DNA from: an uncultured Oscillospiraceae bacterium
Lineage (GTDB): Bacteria > Bacillota > Clostridia > Oscillospirales > Oscillospiraceae
Direction of reading: 5' to 3'
NCBI GenBank assembly: GCA_910579595.1
Contig: CAJTVM010000017.1
Span: forward strand, 31,957-41,159
DNA length: 9,203 bases
Notes under the pieces: generated by a model
Told to the model about the DNA's origin: nothing
The model's input: only the letters and a program-made list of their open reading frames with translations
Database searches by the model: none
Shown: piece by piece, positions 5,909 to 9,203 of the stretch
How the letters are laid out: every line of letters begins with the position of its first letter
Position numbering within the stretch: position 1 is the stretch's first letter
Made by a program: the position numbers and the translations under genes

Positions 5909-6955
5909 TCAAAACATAGTGTCCCAGAACCCGCTGATTGATTCTTCATACAACCGCTTCAATGCGTCCCCATAGAATTCTTTGAACCCGCTGATGTTTT
6001 CTTCGGCCAACGATTTCCGAACCTCGGTAAAGGCGCTTCCCAGGGTGGCCGTCTCGCCCATGTAGCTGGCGGTAATGCCGCCCAGGGACCAGGAAAATAC
6101 TGTGGGGATGATCCAGCAGCCCACGAGAATTACCAGCGCAACCCCCACGAAGTACATCAGCCCGAATGTGCCGGAGCTGCTGTTTGGGCACACGATCTGG
6201 GCGGTGAGGATGCCGCTGATGATCCAGGACAGCATGGCCAGGGCAAAGCACGCCACACAGGCGGCGGAGGAGACAAAGGAAATCAGGAACGCCAACAGCA
6301 GCAGCGCGGTGGTGGGGATTCCGTTGGCAGCGCTGGCCTTGAAAATGTCCGAAAAGCTGGCATTCCCGTGCCGGATGCGCACAAGGAGAAACAGCATGAA
6401 AATAAAGAGGAACATTCCGATCAGGGCGATTAGCGCGCCGAAAAACAGGCTTCCGGGCAGCGAAGCGGACAGCTTCGCGGTCAAAACGTCGGCCATATTG
6501 GTATAGCGAAAAAGCTCTGTAGTGATAAGGGTGAGCGCGTCTTCACATAACTTGCGCAGAAGCCCATACAGAGCAAGGCCCATGGCCAGCAGGCGGATCA
6601 CAGTTAAGATGATGGGCAGCGCGATCTCGTATTCCGCCCCCATCACAGCGAGGGTGGCCTGGGCCGGGTTGGAGAAGTAGGCCGAAAGGTGTCCCTTGAA
6701 TTTTTTAAAAAGGATCGATGCCTGACTTTCGGCGGGCGGCGCCGCCGGGGCGGCGGGCTGCTGGGGTTGGAAGGGCCCGGGCTGAAAGGACCCTGGCTGG
6801 GGCGGTTGGCCGGCGATGGGCGGAGCGGTTGGTGCGGTGGGCTGCTGCGGCTGGAAGGGCCCTGGCTGGGGCGGCTGGCCGGCGGCCTTTGACATTTCGC
6901 AGGTACAGCTTTGACCATCCTCCAGTTTTGTGCCACAGAATTGGCAGTAATGCAT
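5909..6955 (-). CDS. Zinc-ribbon, Pro/Gln-rich multipass membrane protein
   Basis: This is a 348-residue protein of unknown function. Residues 1-20 form a short zinc ribbon, with Cys at 4, 7, 17 and 19 (C-x2-C, then C-x-C). Residues 25-75 are a flexible Pro/Gln/Ala linker made of two related units, each starting AGQPPQPG. From residue 110 onward there are about five hydrophobic segments (roughly 112-134, 168-192, 214-240, 238-255, 266-290), so the rest is membrane-embedded. The amphipathic C-terminus (305-348) ends in WDTMF. Zinc ribbon, disordered linker and membrane bundle together are common in Firmicutes proteins of the YIP1-like or zinc_ribbon_2 type. The role could be envelope sensing or trafficking, but that is inference. 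The ATG at 6955 follows AAAGGGGA with a six-base gap. The gene is monocistronic, with its own promoter and terminator. Confidence 0.88.
   Translation of the reverse strand: MHYCQFCGTKLEDGQSCTCEMSKAAGQPPQPGPFQPQQPTAPTAPPIAGQPPQPGSFQPGPFQPQQPAAPAAPPAESQASILFKKFKGHLSAYFSNPAQATLAVMGAEYEIALPIILTVIRLLAMGLALYGLLRKLCEDALTLITTELFRYTNMADVLTAKLSASLPGSLFFGALIALIGMFLFIFMLFLLVRIRHGNASFSDIFKASAANGIPTTALLLLAFLISFVSSAACVACFALAMLSWIISGILTAQIVCPNSSSGTFGLMYFVGVALVILVGCWIIPTVFSWSLGGITASYMGETATLGSAFTEVRKSLAEENISGFKEFYGDALKRLYEESISGFWDTMF
6755..6887 (-). repeat. Imperfect in-gene repeat encoding the Pro/Gln linker
   Basis: Related GC-rich units start at 6755 and 6839 (both gggctgctg on the plus strand) and encode the two AGQPPQPG blocks of the zinc-ribbon protein. 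The unit at 6755 carries an extra SFQPGPF-type insertion, so the linker has probably grown by slippage. Length variation between strains would be expected here. Confidence 0.7.
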
Positions 6956-7029
6956 AGTGGATCCCCTTTCTCTTTTTGATGTCTGACAATGCAGCGACTT
7001 TTTTTGCGTTTTCTTGCGCTGTCCCCCGA

Positions 7030-7058
7030 ATTATACCCAGATATCCGCGCGTAGTCAA
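7030..7058 (-). promoter_or_regulatory. Strong sigma-A promoter of the zinc-ribbon gene
   Basis: On the minus strand TTGACT (7058-7053) and TATAAT (7035-7030) are separated by exactly 17 bases. Transcription should start near 7023, giving a leader of about 68 bases before the ATG at 6955. Confidence 0.88.
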
Positions 7059-7109
7059 CCCCGTTCTCCGTTAGCGGACGCAGGGAAAGCGGAGGGGGCG
7101 GACTGCGGG

Positions 7110-7153
7110 GGAATAGGAAAAGGCAGGGAACCGGGAGGTCCCCTGCCTTTTCC
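7110..7153 (-). terminator. Terminator of the DUF1846 gene
   Basis: GGAAAAGGCAGGG at 7116-7128 pairs perfectly over 13 bp with 7141-7153. The 12-base loop can extend the stem with an inner ACC/GGT pairing. On the minus strand the 3' arm contains CCTTTTCC, giving the T tract. It begins one base after the stop codon at 7155. Confidence 0.88.
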
Positions 7154-7154
7154 T

Positions 7155-8645
7155 TTATTTGTGGTAGAGCTGCTGATTGCTCTGGTACTTGGGCGTGCAC
7201 GTCAGCCGCAGGCCCAGCTTGGAATAGGTGGAGCTGTCGGCGGCGGTGAGGATGACGGAGGAGTGGGCCTCGCACTGGCGCAGCTGGTCCAGGCTCTCCA
7301 GCGCCTGGGCAGCAAGGGGCACCATGGCGGTGGATCCGGCCAGGGCGATGAGCACCTCGTCACTGTGCAGCCGGGGGTTGCGGCTGCCCAGGTAGCCCAC
7401 CTTTACCTGCTGGATGGGCTCAATGGCGGCCCGGGAGATCAGGTGAATCCCATGGTCAATCCCCGCCAGCGCCTTCATGGCGTTGAGCAGCGCGGCGGAA
7501 GCGGCCCCCATCAGATCCGACGTGCCTCCGGTGACCACCCTGTCATCGGGCAGGCGGATGGCCACGGCGGGTTCCCCTGTTTGCTCCTCCCGCTCTTCGG
7601 CGGCGGCGATGACGGGGCGCAGCTCAGGCCCCGCCTGGGCCTGCTTCATCAGCAGCTCCAGCTTGTAGACAATCTCATCGCTGCCCTGGCCCTTCCGGCG
7701 GTCGCACAGGGCGGAATAGTACCGGCGGACGATTTCCCTCCGGGCGGCGGCGCACACCGCGTCATCATCGATGATGCAGTGGCCCGCCATATTCACCCCC
7801 ATGTCGGTGGGCGACTTGTAGGGGCTTTCCCCCATGATCTCCTCAAACATAGCCTGGAGCACCGGGAATACCTCCACGTCCCGGTTGTAGTTCACCGTGG
7901 TTTCCCCGTAAGCCTGGAGGTGGAAGGGATCGATCATATTGATGTCGTTCAAATCGGCGGTGGCGGCCTCGTAGGCCAGGTTTACAGGGTGCTTCAGCGG
8001 CAGGTTCCAAATGGGGAACGTTTCGAATTTGGCGTACCCCGCCGGCACCCCCCGCTTGTGGTGGTGGTAAAGCTGGGACAGGCAGGTGGCCATCTTCCCC
8101 GAGCCGGGGCCGGGGGCGGTGACTACCACCAGGGGCCGGGTGGTCTCAATGTAGTCGTTGCGGCCGAAGCCGTCATCGGACACGATCCGGCCCACGTCGT
8201 GGGGGTAGCCGGGGATGGGGTAGTGGAGGTACACCGTCACCCCCAGCGTTTCCAGGCGCTGCTTGAAGGCGTCCGCCGAAGGCTGGCCGGCGTACTGGGT
8301 AATGGTGACGCTGCCCACGTACAGCCCCATGCCCCGGAAGGTGTCGATGAGGCGCAGTACATCCTCGTCGTAGGGGATACCCAGATCCCCCCGCAGCTTG
8401 TTCTGCTCAATGGCGGAGGCATTGATGACGATGAGCATCTCCACGCTCTTCCGCAGTTTCAGCAGTATTCGCAGCTTGCTGTCCGAGACGAAGCCGGGCA
8501 GGACACGGACGGCGTGGTTATCATCGAACAGCTTGCCGCCGAATTCCAGGTACAGCTTGCCGCCGAACTGGGCGATCCGGTTCTGGATCCGGGCGGACTG
8601 GGTTTCCAAATACTTTTGGTTGTCAAAGCCGATCTGATTGGACAT
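7155..8645 (-). CDS. DUF1846 family protein
   Basis: This is a 496-residue cytoplasmic protein of the widespread DUF1846 (UPF0371) family, whose biochemical role I regard as unestablished. The N-terminus carries the family signature KLYLEFGGKLFDD followed by HAVRVLPGF (about 31-53). Near 174-193 is V-V-V-T-A-P-G-P-G-S-G-K-M, a P-loop-like glycine motif suggesting nucleotide binding. FETFPIWNLPLKHPVNLAYE near 208-227 and DINMIDPFHL near 235-244 are also typical of the family. The C-terminal part includes GGTSDLMGAASAALLNAMK. Length matches the family. The ATG at 8645 is used; a GTG at 8648 would add one Met. No strong Shine-Dalgarno site is seen, and a 7-bp GC hairpin (8655-8677) lies just upstream, so initiation may be structured. 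The gene appears monocistronic and is followed by its own terminator. Confidence 0.93.
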   Translation of the reverse strand: MSNQIGFDNQKYLETQSARIQNRIAQFGGKLYLEFGGKLFDDNHAVRVLPGFVSDSKLRILLKLRKSVEMLIVINASAIEQNKLRGDLGIPYDEDVLRLIDTFRGMGLYVGSVTITQYAGQPSADAFKQRLETLGVTVYLHYPIPGYPHDVGRIVSDDGFGRNDYIETTRPLVVVTAPGPGSGKMATCLSQLYHHHKRGVPAGYAKFETFPIWNLPLKHPVNLAYEAATADLNDINMIDPFHLQAYGETTVNYNRDVEVFPVLQAMFEEIMGESPYKSPTDMGVNMAGHCIIDDDAVCAAARREIVRRYYSALCDRRKGQGSDEIVYKLELLMKQAQAGPELRPVIAAAEEREEQTGEPAVAIRLPDDRVVTGGTSDLMGAASAALLNAMKALAGIDHGIHLISRAAIEPIQQVKVGYLGSRNPRLHSDEVLIALAGSTAMVPLAAQALESLDQLRQCEAHSSVILTAADSSTYSKLGLRLTCTPKYQSNQQLYHK

Positions 8646-8654
8646 CACATTTAC

Positions 8655-8677
8655 GGGGCCGTCCCTGGGGCGGCCCC
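8655..8677 (-). promoter_or_regulatory. GC hairpin just upstream of the DUF1846 start
   Basis: GGGGCCG at 8655-8661 pairs with CGGCCCC at 8671-8677 around a nine-base loop. In the minus-strand transcript it ends about nine bases before the start codon and covers the place where a ribosome binding site should be. It could modulate translation or be a remnant terminator, though no T tract follows on this strand. Confidence 0.4.
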
Positions 8678-8705
8678 TTCCCCCCCTCTCTGTGCATTCC
8701 TTGAG

Positions 8706-8734
8706 ATCTTAGCACAACCGCGTTTTTTCGGCAA
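8706..8734 (-). promoter_or_regulatory. Candidate promoter of the DUF1846 gene
   Basis: On the minus strand TTGCCG (8734-8729) and TAAGAT (8711-8706) are 17 bases apart, each matching four of six consensus positions. It is correctly placed between the upstream aspartate carbamoyltransferase gene and the DUF1846 start. Confidence 0.4.
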
Positions 8735-8753
8735 GAAAAAATGATCTAAAATT

Positions 8754-8772
8754 GGCAGAAAATGTATCCGCC
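8754..8772 (-). terminator. Weak hairpin after the aspartate carbamoyltransferase gene
   Basis: GGCGGA and TCTGCC, read on the minus strand, pair over 6 bp with one G-T wobble around a seven-base loop and are followed by AATTTTAG. It lies 14 bases after the pyrB stop. The stem is short, so this is only a candidate terminator. Confidence 0.35.
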
Positions 8773-8786
8773 ATGGTTGTTGATTT

Positions 8787-9203
8787 TTACAGCGGAGTAT
8801 CGCAGAAGGCGCAGCAGCGCACGCCCCCCGTCTCCTTTTCCAGCGGCGGCAGATAGTGCTCCGTCTGGGTGATGCACCGGGGATTGCGGCACACCGGGCC
8901 GCGGCCGATCTCCACCGGGCCGGGGGCCACGCGGGGCTGGTTGGCCAGGTCGGACAGCAGCGCCATCCGGGAGTACATCCCGTACCGGGCCTGCTGGAAG
9001 TACACCGCCCGGGGGTCGTCATCCACGTCCACGGCGATCTCGTCCACCCGGGGCAGGGGGTGCATGACCAGCAGATTTTCCCGTGCCCGGCGCAGCTTGG
9101 AGCGGGTGAGGATGTAGATGCCCTTGCACTGCTCGTATTCCAGGGGGTCGATGAACCGCTCCCGCTGGATGCGGGTCATGTACAGCACGTCCAGCTGGGG
9201 GAT
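8787..9203 (-). CDS. pyrB: Aspartate carbamoyltransferase fused to a PyrI-like zinc domain (partial, 3' end of gene)
   Basis: The window edge cuts this gene. The 138 visible residues are the C-terminal end of the enzyme that condenses carbamoyl phosphate and aspartate in pyrimidine synthesis. Residues 4-17 (L-D-V-L-Y-M-T-R-I-Q-R-E-R-F) carry the Arg and Gln that bind aspartate in PyrB. H-P-L-P-R-V-D-E-I at 48-56 is the carbamoyl-phosphate loop. YFQQARYGMYSRMALL ends the catalytic chain near residue 84. A tail of about 50 residues follows, with C-R-N-P-R-C (105-110) and C-A-F-C (131-134). This matches the four-cysteine zinc site of the separate regulatory chain PyrI (C-x4-C, then C-x2-C). The PyrI nucleotide-binding allosteric domain is absent. 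Fused ATCases are known in some bacteria, Thermotoga being the example I recall. The tail could hold catalytic trimers together. Confidence 0.93.
   Translation of the reverse strand: MPQLDVLYMTRIQRERFIDPLEYEQCKGIYILTRSKLRRARENLLVMHPLPRVDEIAVDVDDDPRAVYFQQARYGMYSRMALLSDLANQPRVAPGPVEIGRGPVCRNPRCITQTEHYLPPLEKETGGVRCCAFCDTPL

Noticed and set aside
7014..8744. 576-codon plus-strand frame across the DUF1846 gene
   Set aside because: It is the longest frame in the window but lies antisense to a gene with clear family motifs. Its Gly/His/Val-rich translation is typical of an antisense frame in GC-rich DNA.
1..9203. CRISPR array, tRNA or rRNA genes, insertion sequence or phage genes
   Set aside because: No regularly spaced short repeats, no tRNA-like cloverleaf, and no transposase or integrase motifs were seen. 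The only long repeat is the two-copy duplication at the left.

Overview
The window looks like chromosomal DNA of a gut-type Clostridia/Oscillospiraceae bacterium. The signs are an Agr-like GHKL/LytTR two-component pair, a DUF1846 protein, an aspartate carbamoyltransferase carrying a PyrI-type zinc tail, consensus sigma-A promoters, strong Shine-Dalgarno sites and moderately high GC in most genes. This placement is inferred from gene content and protein style, not from a database search.

Left part, plus strand, 1-2610. The most unusual segment is a perfect 633-bp direct repeat (1-633 and 701-1333, offset exactly 700). Each copy carries a full consensus promoter, a ribosome binding site, a signal peptide and the same N-terminal domain of a small secreted protein. 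Copy 1 is a closed unit that ends in a short unrelated tail, a stop codon and a hairpin terminator. Copy 2 runs into a second domain with an NCHSYAW motif (1351-1761), but a stop codon separates the two. The break can be reconstructed as two small indels: one G lost from a G run, and a 10-bp tandem duplication. Undoing both gives a continuous linker, LVTPSGSPVRYYYN. This island is visibly AT-richer than the rest. A GC-richer gene for an unrecognised 222-residue protein follows and ends at a strong terminator.

Middle part, minus strand, 2564-5591. A coiled-coil protein of unknown function (3340-2765) has its own promoter and is followed by a possible 51-residue membrane peptide. Next is a LytTR response regulator and a GHKL sensor kinase (5579-3575) with a one-base intergenic gap and a strong terminator. 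No AgrB/AgrD partner is visible.

Right part, minus strand, 5843-9203. A structured, gene-free stretch separates the two-component system from a zinc-ribbon, Pro/Gln-rich multipass membrane protein (6955-5909), which has a near-perfect promoter and a terminator. Then come a DUF1846 protein (8645-7155) and, cut by the window edge, the C-terminal part of aspartate carbamoyltransferase. That enzyme is fused directly to a PyrI-like zinc domain.

The window reads as several short independent transcription units, most with recognisable terminators, rather than one pathway. The best candidate for something undescribed is the duplicated secreted-protein locus at the left. The ATCase zinc-tail fusion is the next most interesting item.
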